Source: Leucobacter massiliensis (GTDB lineage Bacteria > Actinomycetota > Actinomycetes > Actinomycetales > Microbacteriaceae). Taken from it: a DNA stretch of 64,000 nucleotides. Under the pieces are notes generated by a model. The model had not been told where the DNA came from and searched no databases. It worked only from the letters and a program-made list of their open reading frames with translations. The DNA lies in the NCBI RefSeq assembly GCF_002982315.1, contig NZ_MWZD01000015.1, forward strand, positions 63,487 to 127,486, read 5' to 3'. The translations under genes and the position numbers were made by a program. Below are positions 8,292 to 16,723 of the stretch, piece by piece. The first letter of the stretch is position 1. Every line of letters starts with the position of its first letter.

Positions 8292-9062
8292 TTGACCTCC
8301 TCGCACCGCTTCACCGCAGCCTCGCCGGTGTACACCTACCAGCGCATCGTCGAGCAGATCGAGGAGGCGATCCTCTCGGGCGAGTTCCCCGTCGGATCCC
8401 AGCTGCCGAGCGAGCGTGAGCTGATGGTGCAGTTCGGCGTCAGCCGGCCGACGGTCCGCGAGGCGCTGCGCGTGCTCCAGAGCATGGGCCTGCTCGAACC
8501 CCGCCCCGGCACCCGCGGCGGTCCCGTCGTGCTCGCCCCCTCCGCCGACACCCTCGGCAGATCCTTCCGCACCATGCTCGGCACCGCCACGCTGGGCCTC
8601 GCCGAGCTCGTGCAGTTCCGGATCGTGCTCGACGGCTCGGCGAGCGAGCTCGCCGCGATCCGGCACGACGCCGAGCAGCTCGGCCGCATGCGCGACGCGA
8701 TCGAGCGGATGCGCGAGGCGGCCGAACGCGACGCCCCCGACTTCGCCGAGGCCGATCTCTCCTTCCACGAGCGCATCTGGGAGGCGAGCGGCAACCGCAT
8801 CCTCTCGCTCAGCGGCCAGGCCGTCGCCGGCGCGCTGCGGGAACTGCTGCAGCGGGACGCCGAACGCAGCGGCGGCGACCCCGCGGTGAAGCGCGACTCG
8901 GCACGGATCGACGGCGGCCTGTTCGCCGCGATCGAGCGCCGGGACGCCGCCGAGGCGGGCCGCATCGCGCGCGGCGCGATCGCCGACCGCTTCGCGCCGA
9001 TGCTCGACGACGCCGAGCGAGCCACTCTCGAACGGTTCCTCGGGCGGGACGCGACGCCTTAA
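8292..9062 (+). CDS. FadR-subfamily GntR transcriptional regulator
   Basis: DNA-binding regulator of 256 residues. An N-terminal winged helix-turn-helix (residues about 15-85: YQRIVEQIEEAILSGEF, LPSERELMVQFGVSRPTVRE, then EPRPGTRGG) is followed by an all-helical FCD ligand domain carrying the metal/ligand-type residues in DLSFHERIWEASGN. Start is TTG at 8292, supported by AAGGAG 8 nt upstream; no better ATG exists. It is divergent from the peptide-importer operon and 50 bp upstream of the permease gene on its own strand. It most likely represses the importer/amidase operon and responds to an organic-acid-like ligand, which cannot be named from sequence. Confidence 0.9.
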   Translation: MTSSHRFTAASPVYTYQRIVEQIEEAILSGEFPVGSQLPSERELMVQFGVSRPTVREALRVLQSMGLLEPRPGTRGGPVVLAPSADTLGRSFRTMLGTATLGLAELVQFRIVLDGSASELAAIRHDAEQLGRMRDAIERMREAAERDAPDFAEADLSFHERIWEASGNRILSLSGQAVAGALRELLQRDAERSGGDPAVKRDSARIDGGLFAAIERRDAAEAGRIARGAIADRFAPMLDDAERATLERFLGRDATP

Positions 9063-9112
9063 TATAGTGCGTTGGCGCGGTCGCGCCGGTCACGAACCCC
9101 GAAGGAGCCCCG

Positions 9113-10507
9113 ATGGCGCTGCCCTGGAAGCTGCACGGAGACGGCAAGCGCGTCTCCTCCGACGCGATCGTGCTCCCCGAGGAGCGCATGAGCTGGCCCC
9201 GCACCATCGGCTTCGGCGCCCAGCACGTCGTCGCCATGTTCGGCGCGACCTTCCTCGTGCCGCTCATCACCGGTTTCAGCCCCACGGCAACGCTGTTCTT
9301 CTCGGGCCTCGGCACGCTCCTCTTCCTGCTGCTCACCGGCAACCGCCTGCCCAGCTACCTCGGCTCCTCCTTCGCGTTCATCGCCCCGATCCTGGCGGCG
9401 ACCGCGGCAGGCCCCGACGGCGACCTCGGCCGCGCCTCCTTCGGGATCCTGTCGATCGGCGTGCTCATGGCGATCGTCGGGCTCGTCGTCCACCGCTTCG
9501 GCACGGCGTGGATCAACGCGCTCATGCCGCCCGTGGTGATGGGCGCGATCGTCGCGCTCATCGGCTTCAACCTCGCGCCCGCGGTGAAGAACAACTGGCT
9601 GGGCGATCCGGCGAACAACCCCGACGCGGACCAGGCGCTCTCCTCGTGGGTGGCGCTCGCCACGCTTCTCGCGATCCTGCTCATCACGGTCGTGTTCCGC
9701 GGGCTCATCGGACGCCTCGCCATCGTGCTCGGCGTCGCCGTCGGCTACGTGATCGCAGCGCTCACCGGGCTCGTGGACTTCGCCGCCGTCGCCGACGCTC
9801 CGTGGCTCGGCCTGCCCGGCTTCCACGCGGTCGGCAACCCCTTCGCGGATCCCTCGCTGTGGGGGCTGCTGCCCGCCTTCCTGCCCGTCGTGCTCGTGCT
9901 CATCGCCGAGAACGTCGGCCACGTCAAGAGCGTCGGCCTCATGATCGGCCGCGACCTCGACCCCGTGACCGGCCGCGCCCTGCTCGCCGACGGCCTCTCC
10001 ACGGTGCTCGCCGGCTTCGGCGGCGGCTCGGGCACCACCACCTACGGCGAGAACATCGGCGTGATGGCCGCGACCCGCGTCTACTCGACCGCCGCCTACT
10101 GGGTGGCGGGCGCCATCGCGATCCTGCTCAGCTTCTCACCCAAGGTCGGCGCGCTCATCTTCTCGGTGCCGCCCGCGGTGCTCGGCGGCGTCACCGTCGC
10201 GCTCTACGGCCTCATCGGCCTCATCGGCGTGAAGATCTGGATCGACAACCGCGTCGACTTCTCCAAGCCGATCAACCAGTTCTCGGCGGCGGTGCCGCTG
10301 ATCGTCGGCATCGCCGACTTCGGCCTGCAACTCGGCTCCGACGGCCACCCGGTCGTCTTCAACGGCATCGCCCTCGGCTCGCTCGCCGCCATCGGCGTCT
10401 ACCACCTGATGAGCGGCCTCGCGCGGCTGCGCGGCGGGCGCGTCGAGCTCGCCGATCCCGTGGTGACGGCGGCGAACGGGGAAGAGGCGGCGCAGACGCG
10501 GCGCTGA
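9113..10507 (+). CDS. uraA: NCS2 nucleobase permease, uracil permease-like
   Basis: Membrane transporter of 464 residues, of the UraA/xanthine permease family, expected to import uracil with protons. Typical features are FGAQHVVAMFGATFLVP near the N-terminus, the conserved LPSYLGSSFAFIAPI, the substrate-site glutamate in AENVGHVKSVGLMIGRDL, and the second half-helix region GSGTTTYGENIGVMAATRVYS. There are about 14 hydrophobic segments. ATG at 9113 follows GAAGGAG. It lies 50 bp after the GntR gene on the same strand and could be co-transcribed; the AT-rich TAATATAGT at the end of the regulator gene may also supply a promoter. Uracil specificity is by family resemblance. Confidence 0.88.
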   Translation: MALPWKLHGDGKRVSSDAIVLPEERMSWPRTIGFGAQHVVAMFGATFLVPLITGFSPTATLFFSGLGTLLFLLLTGNRLPSYLGSSFAFIAPILAATAAGPDGDLGRASFGILSIGVLMAIVGLVVHRFGTAWINALMPPVVMGAIVALIGFNLAPAVKNNWLGDPANNPDADQALSSWVALATLLAILLITVVFRGLIGRLAIVLGVAVGYVIAALTGLVDFAAVADAPWLGLPGFHAVGNPFADPSLWGLLPAFLPVVLVLIAENVGHVKSVGLMIGRDLDPVTGRALLADGLSTVLAGFGGGSGTTTYGENIGVMAATRVYSTAAYWVAGAIAILLSFSPKVGALIFSVPPAVLGGVTVALYGLIGLIGVKIWIDNRVDFSKPINQFSAAVPLIVGIADFGLQLGSDGHPVVFNGIALGSLAAIGVYHLMSGLARLRGGRVELADPVVTAANGEEAAQTRR

Positions 10508-10608
10508 GCCGCCTCGGCATCGCGCCGCCCACCCGATCCGCGTTTCGCGCTGGAACGCCAGTGCCAAGAAACACCGCACCGATTGCGGGAATTCCCCGCC
10601 GCGCCGCT

Positions 10609-10614
10609 TAGGGT
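10609..10614 (+). promoter_or_regulatory. -10 element TAGGGT, leaderless start at 10621
   Basis: TAGGGT ends 6 nt before GTG 10621, so transcription would begin at or next to the start codon. No ribosome-binding site is present. Confidence 0.5.
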
Positions 10615-10620
10615 GGCGGT

Positions 10621-13600
10621 GTGTGGAGTGTTGATCGGCGACGGCGGCCAGAAAAGGACCGCGGCGAGAACGGTACCGGGGAGGCGCCCGTCTCGGGGGA
10701 GCAGCCCCGGAGCGAGGGCGCCCTCGCCACCGCGCCCGATCCCGCCCCCGCTCCCCGGGAGGACGCCGCCGCGGCCCCCGATCTCGCCGCGCAGCTCGCC
10801 GGGCCCGTGACCCTCGTGGACAGCTTCGCGGACGAGCACGCCGACTGGCGGCGTGAGCTCGCGGGCATCGGCGGCCGCAACCCGCTGCTGCACTTCGACG
10901 ACCGGCCCGCCAACCGCATCGAGCTCTCCACCACGCACCCAGGCGGCCTGCCCCAGTTCATCACGGGCAACAAGATCCTGCTCTCCGCGCTGATCCGCGA
11001 CGACCTCGCGCTGCGCCACGCCCGCGCCGCCGCCGGCCGCGTCACCGACAAGGCGATCGAGATGCGCACGGTGCGCGGGCTTGAGACCGTCAACCTCGGC
11101 ATCGGCATCGCCAAGTGGAGCTTCGAGGGCGAGGACTTCTGCGCGCCGGTGCTGCTGCGCCCGCTCGCGATCCGCCGCTATGGCCGCGACTTCGAGCTGA
11201 AGCTCAAGCAGTTCCCCGTCGTCAACTCCGAGCTGATCCGGGTGCTGCGCGCCCAGTTCGGGATCACGCTCGACGCGCGCGTGCTCATCGAGCTCTCGCA
11301 GTCGGAGGGCGTGTTCAAGCCGCAGCCCGTGATCGACCGCCTGCGGCAGATGGTCGCCGGCGTGCCCGGCTTCGTCGTGCAGCCGCGGCTCGTCGTCTCC
11401 TCCTTCCACAACGTGTCCCAGCGCATGGCGTCCGACGCGAAGGACCTCGACGTTCCGATCCTCGCCGCCGTCTGCGGCAACGAGCCGGCCAAGCGCCGCC
11501 TCGCCGAGAGCTACCGGCCGGTGAGCCCCACCCCGCCCGACGAGCGCTCACCCGACACGGACCGCTGCCTCTACGACGCCGACGCCGAGCAGGACGACGT
11601 GCTCGCCCAGATCGACGCCGGCCACTCCCTCGTCGTCCACACGCTCCCCGGCACGGGCGGCACTCAGACCGTCGTCAACGCGATCGGCAACCTCGTGCGC
11701 GCCGGCAAGCGCGTGCTCGTGGTCTCACCGCGCCGCGCCACCCTCGACGGCATCACCCACCGCCTGTCGCGGGCCGGCCTCGCGGGCCTCGCGGTCAGCC
11801 CGCGGCGCCTCCGTCGCAACCTCGTCGAGGCGATCAGCCGCAACGAGAACGCCAGGCCCGAGCAGCTGCGCGACGTCGACGAGGCGCTGACGCGCCTGCG
11901 CGGCGCCCTCCTCGACTACCAGCGCGCCCTCACCGAGCCCGACCCCACCTTCGGGGTCTCCCCGCTCGACGCCCTGCGCCGCCTCACCGTGCTCGCGCTC
12001 GGCGAGCGCCCCCCGAGCACCACCGTGCGGCTCGACGAGCAGGCGCTCGGCCAGCTCACCCTCGACCGCAGCTCCGTCGCGGAGGCGCTCACCGAGGTCG
12101 CCCGGCTCGGCCAGTTCCAGTACGGCCCCGAGGACTCGCCGTGGTACGGCGTCGACTTCGCGACCACGGAGGAGGCCCGCTCGGCGTACGCGCTCGCGGT
12201 GGACCTCGCAGAGTCCCAGCTGCCGCGGCTCGTGTCGATGGCGAACGAGGTCGTCAGCCAGACCTCCATGCGCCCCTACGAGACGATCGCCGAGCTCGGC
12301 GTGTACCTCCGGCTGCTCATGGGGATCCGCGACACCCTCGACCGCTTCACCCCCGAGGTCTACGACCGCTCCCTCACCGAGGTGATCGCCGCCCACGCGC
12401 CGCGCGGCTCGGACGAGATGTCCGCCGCCAACAAGCGCCGCCTGCGCAAGCTGGCCCGCGAATACGTGCGGCCCGGCGTCCACATCGGCGACATGTACTC
12501 GCGGCTCGTGCAGATCCAGCAGCAGCGGGTGCTGTGGCAGCGCTACACCACCGTGGTGGGGGCGCGGCCCGAGGTGCCGCTGGGGATCGCGGACGTGGTG
12601 GTGGCCTTCCAGTCCGCCTACCAGGATCTCGACCAGCTCGACCGCGTGCTCGGCGTCCACGGCGACGCGGAGCGGCTCAAGAACCTCTCCCTCGCGCGGC
12701 TCGCCGGCCGGGTCTCCGAGCTGGCGCGCGAGTCGGAGGTGCTGCAGAACATCCAGGAGCGGACCGCGATCGTCGAGCGCCTGCGCGCCGCGCACCTCGA
12801 ACCGCTGCTCGACGACCTCTCCGCGCGGCACGTGCCGGCGGAGGACGTCGCGGACGAACTCGAACTGGCCTGGTGGCAGTCCGCGCTGGAGCGCATGCTG
12901 CAGACGAACCCCGCGCTGCTCAGCGCCAACACGAGCGTCATCGAGCGCCTCGAAGCCGACTTCCGCCTCGTCGACGACGCGCACTGCGGCGCGAACGGCG
13001 CCCTGCTCGCCTCCTCGCTCGCGGACGCCTGGCGCGTGGCCGTGCTCGACCACAAGCAGGAGGCGCTCGCCATGCGGGAGGCGCTGCGCGGCGGCTACGT
13101 GTCCGTGGCGGCGCTCGCGCAGCGCGCCCCCACGCTGCTGCACACGCTCGCCCCGGTGTGGACGATGTCGCCCTACGAGGTCGCCCAGCTGCCCGACGGG
13201 ATGCGCTTCGACGCTGCGCTGCTCGTCGACGCGGGCGCCACGACCCTTGCCGAGAACCTGAGCGCGATCCGTCGCGCCGAGCAGGTGGTCGCCTTCGGCG
13301 ACACGATGACGCAGACCCCCTCCCGCTTCGAGATCTCGGTGGGGGCGCCCGCGGAGGAGGACGCGCCGGGCGAGGAGGAGGCTGAGCGCCTGCACCAGAG
13401 CTCCGCCTTCGCGCAGCTCGGCCGGGTACTGCCCACGCTCGCCCTGACGCGCAGCTACCGGGCCGGCGGGGAGGACCTCACCGACCTCGTCAACACCCGC
13501 TTCTACGGCGGCGCGATCCAGTCGCTGCCGTGGGCGGGCAGCTTCCTCGGGCACTCGAGCCTCACCTACGAGTTCGTGCACGGCGGCCAGGGCCTGCCCG

Positions 13601-14424
13601 ACCAGCACACGGGCGCGGTGGAGAGCACCGATGCCGAGGTCGAGCGGGTCGTGCAGCTGGTGCTGGAGCACGCGAGCGAGCGCATCTCGGAGTCGCTGAT
13701 GGTGATCACCGCCAGCGAACGGCACGCGGTGCGCGTGTATCAGGCGGTGCTGCAGGCGTTCTCGAAGTTCCCGCAGTACCGAGAATTCCTGCTCGGGGAG
13801 CGCGCGGAGCCGTTCGCGGTGCTCACCCTGGAACAGGCGACCGCGCAGAGCCGCGACCGCGTGATCTTCTCCATCGGCTACGGGCGCACCCCGCACGGGC
13901 GCGTGCTCTCCAACTTCGGCGCGCTCGGCAGGCCGGGCGGCGAGCGGCTGCTCGCGGTCGCGATGACCCGCGCGCGCCGCGCGATGACGATCGTCAGCTG
14001 CTTCAAGCCCGAGGATCTCGACACGGCGCGCATCAAGCACGGCGTGGTGGAGCTCGCGGAGCTGCTCGCCTTCGAGCATCCGCAGCCGCAGCCCGCCGCC
14101 CTGCCCGCCGAGCGGGACCCCATGCTCGGGGAGCTGGCCGACCGGCTCCGGGATCTGGGTCTCACCGTCGCGATCGACTACCGCGGCGCGATCCCGCTCG
14201 CGGCGTCCCTCGGGGAGCGGGCCATCGCGGTCGACCTCGACTTCGGGACCGTGGGCGGCGAGAGCCTGCGCGACACGCTCCGCCTGCGGCCCGCGGTGCT
14301 GCGCCGGCTGGGCTGGCACTACCACCGCGTGCAGAGCTTCGACCTCTTCGCGGATCCGGCGGAGGTGGCGCTGCGCATCGCGCGCATCGTCGGCTACGAC
14401 CCCGAGGGCGGCGCGGCGGCGTGA
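10621..14424 (+). CDS. Giant helicase-like (SF1, DNA2/NAM7 type) protein with degenerate ATPase motifs
   Basis: A 1267-residue protein. The N-terminal 60 residues are Pro/Ala-rich. The region around 65-330 (WRRELAGIGGRNPLLHF onwards) resembles the DUF4011-like lead-in of large helicases. The SF1 core follows, but its Walker A is LPGTGGTQT (342-350), with Gly at 347 where the catalytic Lys belongs, and motif II reads LLVDAGA (D870-A871) instead of DE. Motif VI is kept (AVAMTRARRAM, about 1110-1120). The last ~100 residues (LGLTVAIDYRGAIPLAAS, VDLDFG, LRRLGWHYHRVQSFDLF) resemble a Vsr/DUF559-type nuclease fold. GTG 10621 is chosen from the leaderless promoter. It probably binds nucleic acid without normal ATP hydrolysis; the role is unknown. 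The gene overlaps the next one by 4 bp. Confidence 0.75.
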   Translation: MWSVDRRRRPEKDRGENGTGEAPVSGEQPRSEGALATAPDPAPAPREDAAAAPDLAAQLAGPVTLVDSFADEHADWRRELAGIGGRNPLLHFDDRPANRIELSTTHPGGLPQFITGNKILLSALIRDDLALRHARAAAGRVTDKAIEMRTVRGLETVNLGIGIAKWSFEGEDFCAPVLLRPLAIRRYGRDFELKLKQFPVVNSELIRVLRAQFGITLDARVLIELSQSEGVFKPQPVIDRLRQMVAGVPGFVVQPRLVVSSFHNVSQRMASDAKDLDVPILAAVCGNEPAKRRLAESYRPVSPTPPDERSPDTDRCLYDADAEQDDVLAQIDAGHSLVVHTLPGTGGTQTVVNAIGNLVRAGKRVLVVSPRRATLDGITHRLSRAGLAGLAVSPRRLRRNLVEAISRNENARPEQLRDVDEALTRLRGALLDYQRALTEPDPTFGVSPLDALRRLTVLALGERPPSTTVRLDEQALGQLTLDRSSVAEALTEVARLGQFQYGPEDSPWYGVDFATTEEARSAYALAVDLAESQLPRLVSMANEVVSQTSMRPYETIAELGVYLRLLMGIRDTLDRFTPEVYDRSLTEVIAAHAPRGSDEMSAANKRRLRKLAREYVRPGVHIGDMYSRLVQIQQQRVLWQRYTTVVGARPEVPLGIADVVVAFQSAYQDLDQLDRVLGVHGDAERLKNLSLARLAGRVSELARESEVLQNIQERTAIVERLRAAHLEPLLDDLSARHVPAEDVADELELAWWQSALERMLQTNPALLSANTSVIERLEADFRLVDDAHCGANGALLASSLADAWRVAVLDHKQEALAMREALRGGYVSVAALAQRAPTLLHTLAPVWTMSPYEVAQLPDGMRFDAALLVDAGATTLAENLSAIRRAEQVVAFGDTMTQTPSRFEISVGAPAEEDAPGEEEAERLHQSSAFAQLGRVLPTLALTRSYRAGGEDLTDLVNTRFYGGAIQSLPWAGSFLGHSSLTYEFVHGGQGLPDQHTGAVESTDAEVERVVQLVLEHASERISESLMVITASERHAVRVYQAVLQAFSKFPQYREFLLGERAEPFAVLTLEQATAQSRDRVIFSIGYGRTPHGRVLSNFGALGRPGGERLLAVAMTRARRAMTIVSCFKPEDLDTARIKHGVVELAELLAFEHPQPQPAALPAERDPMLGELADRLRDLGLTVAIDYRGAIPLAASLGERAIAVDLDFGTVGGESLRDTLRLRPAVLRRLGWHYHRVQSFDLFADPAEVALRIARIVGYDPEGGAAA

Positions 14425-14660
14425 CGGCTGAGCGGCGGCCTGCGGGCGAGCGCGCCGCGGGCGGGGAAGGTGCTCGGGATCGGGATCCCGGGCTCATCGC
14501 GGGGGATCGCTCCCGCGCGGAGAGCCGTCGCCCGCGACGGGTGAGCCGTCCGGCACCTGCCGGCAGCGATCCCGAACCCTACGATCCGCCGGCACAGCGG
14601 CGACCCGAGGGCGAGAACGACGCGCGCCTCGCCGCGGACCGCCCGCCGCACTGGGGCTGA
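14421..14660 (+). CDS. Small Arg/Pro-rich protein ending in PPHWG
   Basis: A 79-residue protein whose GTG start (14421) overlaps the stop of the helicase-like gene as GTGA, the coupling pattern used throughout this window. It is hydrophilic, with many Arg, Glu, Asp and Pro and no membrane segment or Cys, and is probably disordered. The C-terminus (EGENDARLAADRPPHWG) has the look of a conserved tail; I recall similar endings in short actinobacterial proteins, but a search is needed. Function is unknown. The overlap suggests it is made together with the pseudo-helicase and may be its partner. Confidence 0.6.
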   Translation: MTAERRPAGERAAGGEGARDRDPGLIAGDRSRAESRRPRRVSRPAPAGSDPEPYDPPAQRRPEGENDARLAADRPPHWG

Positions 14661-14749
14661 GCCGGGTCGGAGCCGCGCGTGCCGGGTGCACCGTGCCGGG
14701 GTGTGCGGGGCGGGGTGCGCCCTTCCGTGCGCTCCGGCCGGGAGCCGGT

Positions 14750-15082
14750 TCAGGCCGCGGAGGCGGATCCCGAGCCGCCGGATCCCGACGAACCCGATCC
14801 CGATGAACCCGATCCCGAGCCGCCCGAAGCCGAGGACCCGGACCCCGAATCCCCGGATCCGGAACCCTTCGATCCCGAACCCTTCGATCCCGAACCCGAT
14901 CCGCCCGCGCGCGAGTCGGTGCGGTAGAAGCCCGATCCATTGAAGGTGAGGCCCAGCGAACCGAACACCTTGCGCAGCTTCCCGCCGCACTCGGGGCAGA
15001 CGGTCAGCGCGTCGTCCGAGAAAGCCTGGTAGATGTCGAAGGCGTGGCCGCAGTCGGCGCAGCGGTAGGCATAGGTAGGCAC
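14750..15082 (-). CDS. FmdB-type zinc-ribbon protein with long Gly/Ser tail
   Basis: Small zinc-binding protein of 110 residues. The first ~55 residues are the FmdB/CxxC_CXXC_SSSS family domain: PTYAYRCADCGHAFD supplies the first Cys pair, TVCPECGGKLRKVF the second, then LGLTFNGSGFYRTD. The following ~50 residues are almost only Gly and Ser, encoded by GGATCC-type repeats. Family members often end in a short Gly/Ser tail, and here it is expanded. Start is GTG at 15082, with TAGAAT ending 8 nt upstream (leaderless). Exact function is unproven; the domain is associated with regulation and with one-carbon (formamidase) genes, and the next gene is a folate enzyme. Confidence 0.88.
   Translation of the reverse strand: MPTYAYRCADCGHAFDIYQAFSDDALTVCPECGGKLRKVFGSLGLTFNGSGFYRTDSRAGGSGSGSKGSGSKGSGSGDSGSGSSASGGSGSGSSGSGSSGSGGSGSASAA
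14755..14915. repeat. GGATCC/GATCCCGA repeats encoding the Gly/Ser tail
   Basis: About fifteen spaced copies of GGATCC-, GATCCCGA- and GAACCCGATCC-like units. On the minus strand and in frame they encode GSGS blocks. This is the same repeat motif as in the ATPase linker at 3298-3425 and several intergenic sites. Confidence 0.8.
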
Positions 15083-15090
15083 GGATCCCG

Positions 15091-15096
15091 ATTCTA
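15091..15096 (-). promoter_or_regulatory. -10 element TAGAAT before the FmdB-type gene
   Basis: TAGAAT on the minus strand ends 8 nt before GTG 15082, consistent with a leaderless or near-leaderless transcript. Confidence 0.5.
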
Positions 15097-15735
15097 CCCG
15101 CTCCCGAAGCGCAGGATGCGCTCCGGCGTCACCGCCCCGTCCACCGGCGCATCGTGCGGGTCGCGCGGCAGCCCGGGCCGCCCCGGCACGACATCCGCAT
15201 CGAACACGAGCGCGAACACCGGCGGCCGCTGCTCCCGCGAGGCGAGAAAACGGTCGAAGTAGCCGCCTCCCCAGCCCAGCCGCGTGCCCCGCTCATCGAC
15301 CGCGCAGGCCGGCACGAGCATCAGCTCGACGCGGGCCAGTTCCTCTGAGGTGGCCGGGACGCCCACGGGCTCCAGGATCCCGAGCGGCCCGGGGCGCAGC
15401 TCGCCCGAGGCGCGGATCCAGTCCATGCCCCGCTCCTCCCGGATCACCGGCAGCAGCACCTCCAGCGCCTCCCGCTCCGCCCACTGGAGGAAGCCCCAGG
15501 TCGCGGGCTCGTCGGGCAGCGAGGCGTAGCAGGTGACGCTGCGGGCGCCCGTCTCCGCGACGAGCTCCCCGAGGCGCTGCGCCAGCAGCGCCCCGGCCGC
15601 CGAACGGGCATCCTCGCTCATGGCGCGACGGCGCGCCCGCACGAGCGCACGCACCCGCCGCTTCTCGTCCTCGCTGCCGCCGCGGGGCTCGCGGGAGCCG
15701 CCCGAACCCCCGGAGGCGCACAACGCTTCGCTCAT
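15094..15735 (-). CDS. 5-formyltetrahydrofolate cyclo-ligase
   Basis: Cytosolic enzyme that converts 5-formyl-THF to 5,10-methenyl-THF with ATP, returning stored folate to one-carbon metabolism. It has 213 residues. The N-terminal basic helix EDEKRRVRALVRARRRAM carries the family's Lys/Arg ATP contacts. The core has ATWGFLQWAE and the C-terminal P-loop-like motif GTRLGWGGGYFDRFLA, the best signature of the family, followed by DPHDAPVDGAVTPE. ATG 15735 is chosen because TACCGT ends 7 nt upstream on the minus strand. Its 3' end overlaps the promoter of the FmdB-type gene and the two are on the same strand. It is divergent from galU. Confidence 0.92.
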   Translation of the reverse strand: MSEALCASGGSGGSREPRGGSEDEKRRVRALVRARRRAMSEDARSAAGALLAQRLGELVAETGARSVTCYASLPDEPATWGFLQWAEREALEVLLPVIREERGMDWIRASGELRPGPLGILEPVGVPATSEELARVELMLVPACAVDERGTRLGWGGGYFDRFLASREQRPPVFALVFDADVVPGRPGLPRDPHDAPVDGAVTPERILRFGSG

Positions 15736-15742
15736 GGTCCCT

Positions 15743-15748
15743 ACGGTA
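15743..15748 (-). promoter_or_regulatory. -10 element TACCGT for the cyclo-ligase gene
   Basis: TACCGT on the minus strand ends 7 nt before ATG 15735. Only about 32 bp separate it from the galU -10 on the other strand, so the divergent promoters are back to back. Confidence 0.45.
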
Positions 15749-15780
15749 CCCGCAGACTTTGTGGGCCCGCAGCCGCGGGA

Positions 15781-15786
15781 TATGGT
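15781..15786 (+). promoter_or_regulatory. -10 element TATGGT, leaderless galU
   Basis: TATGGT ends 7 nt before ATG 15794, placing the transcription start on the A of the start codon. No Shine-Dalgarno sequence is present. Confidence 0.6.
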
Positions 15787-15793
15787 GGTCTGC

Positions 15794-16720
15794 ATGACAG
15801 CTTCAGAGCGCGTGCACGGTTCGGTGACGAAGGCGGTCGTGCCGGCGGCGGGGCTCGGGACCCGCTTCCTCCCGGCAACCAAGGCCATGCCGAAGGAGAT
15901 GCTGCCCATCGTCGACAAGCCCGCCATCCAGTACGTGGTGGAGGAGGCCGTCGCCGCAGGCCTCGACGACGTGCTCGTCATCACGGGCCGCAACAAGGGC
16001 AACCTCTCCAACCACTTCGACAGCGTGCCGGAGCTCGAGGAGACGCTCAAGCGCAAGGGTGACGAGGGCAAGCTGGCCAAGGTGCGCGAGTCGAGCCAGC
16101 TCGCCGAGATCCACTTCCTGCGCCAGGGCCAGCCCCTCGGCCTCGGCCACGCCGTCGCCTGCGCGCGCCGGCACGTCGGCCGCGAGTCGTTCGCGGTGCT
16201 GCTCGGCGACGACCTCATCGATGCGCGCGATCCGCTGCTCGACCGCATGGTCGCCGAGCACGACGCCCGCGGCGCCACCGTCATCGCCCTGATGGAGGTG
16301 CCGCGCGAGTCCATCCACCTCTACGGCTGCGCGGCGGTCGAGCCCACCGACGACCCCGACGTGGTGCGCGTCACCGGCCTCGTGGAGAAGCCCGCCGCCG
16401 AGGAGGCGCCCTCCAACCTCGCCGTGATCGGCCGCTACGTGCTGCGGCCCGAGATCTTCGGCCTGCTCGACGAGCTGCCCCCCGGCCGCGGCGGCGAGAT
16501 CCAGCTCACCGACGCGCTCAACATCCTCGCCGAGGGCGGCGGGGAAGGACCGGTCTACGGCGTCGTCTTCCGGGGCCGCCGCTACGACACGGGCGACCGG
16601 GCCGACTGGATCAAGGCGAATGTGCTGCTCGGCGTCGACCACGAGGAGCTCGGTCCCGAGATCCGCTCCTGGATCCTCGACTTCGCGGATCGTCTGCAGG
16701 CACCCGCCGAGAACGACTGA
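15794..16720 (+). CDS. galU: UTP-glucose-1-phosphate uridylyltransferase
   Basis: Makes UDP-glucose from UTP and glucose-1-phosphate, the precursor for cell-wall glycans and glycolipids. It has 308 residues, the usual length. The nucleotidyltransferase signature AAGLGTRFLPATKAMPKEMLPI lies at about residues 17-38, followed by KPAIQYVVEEAV, the uridine site GQPLGLGHAVAC, the metal-binding Asp in LLGDDLID, and the conserved EKPAAEEAPSNLAVIGRYVL. ATG 15794 is set by the leaderless promoter. The acetyltransferase gene starts 3 bp after its stop and is presumably co-transcribed. Confidence 0.96.
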   Translation: MTASERVHGSVTKAVVPAAGLGTRFLPATKAMPKEMLPIVDKPAIQYVVEEAVAAGLDDVLVITGRNKGNLSNHFDSVPELEETLKRKGDEGKLAKVRESSQLAEIHFLRQGQPLGLGHAVACARRHVGRESFAVLLGDDLIDARDPLLDRMVAEHDARGATVIALMEVPRESIHLYGCAAVEPTDDPDVVRVTGLVEKPAAEEAPSNLAVIGRYVLRPEIFGLLDELPPGRGGEIQLTDALNILAEGGGEGPVYGVVFRGRRYDTGDRADWIKANVLLGVDHEELGPEIRSWILDFADRLQAPAEND

Positions 16721-16723
16721 GCC

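Noticed and set aside
15533..15793. N-terminal extension of GalU
   Set aside because: The known family start is at 15794, and the upstream part overlaps the divergent folate gene and both promoters.
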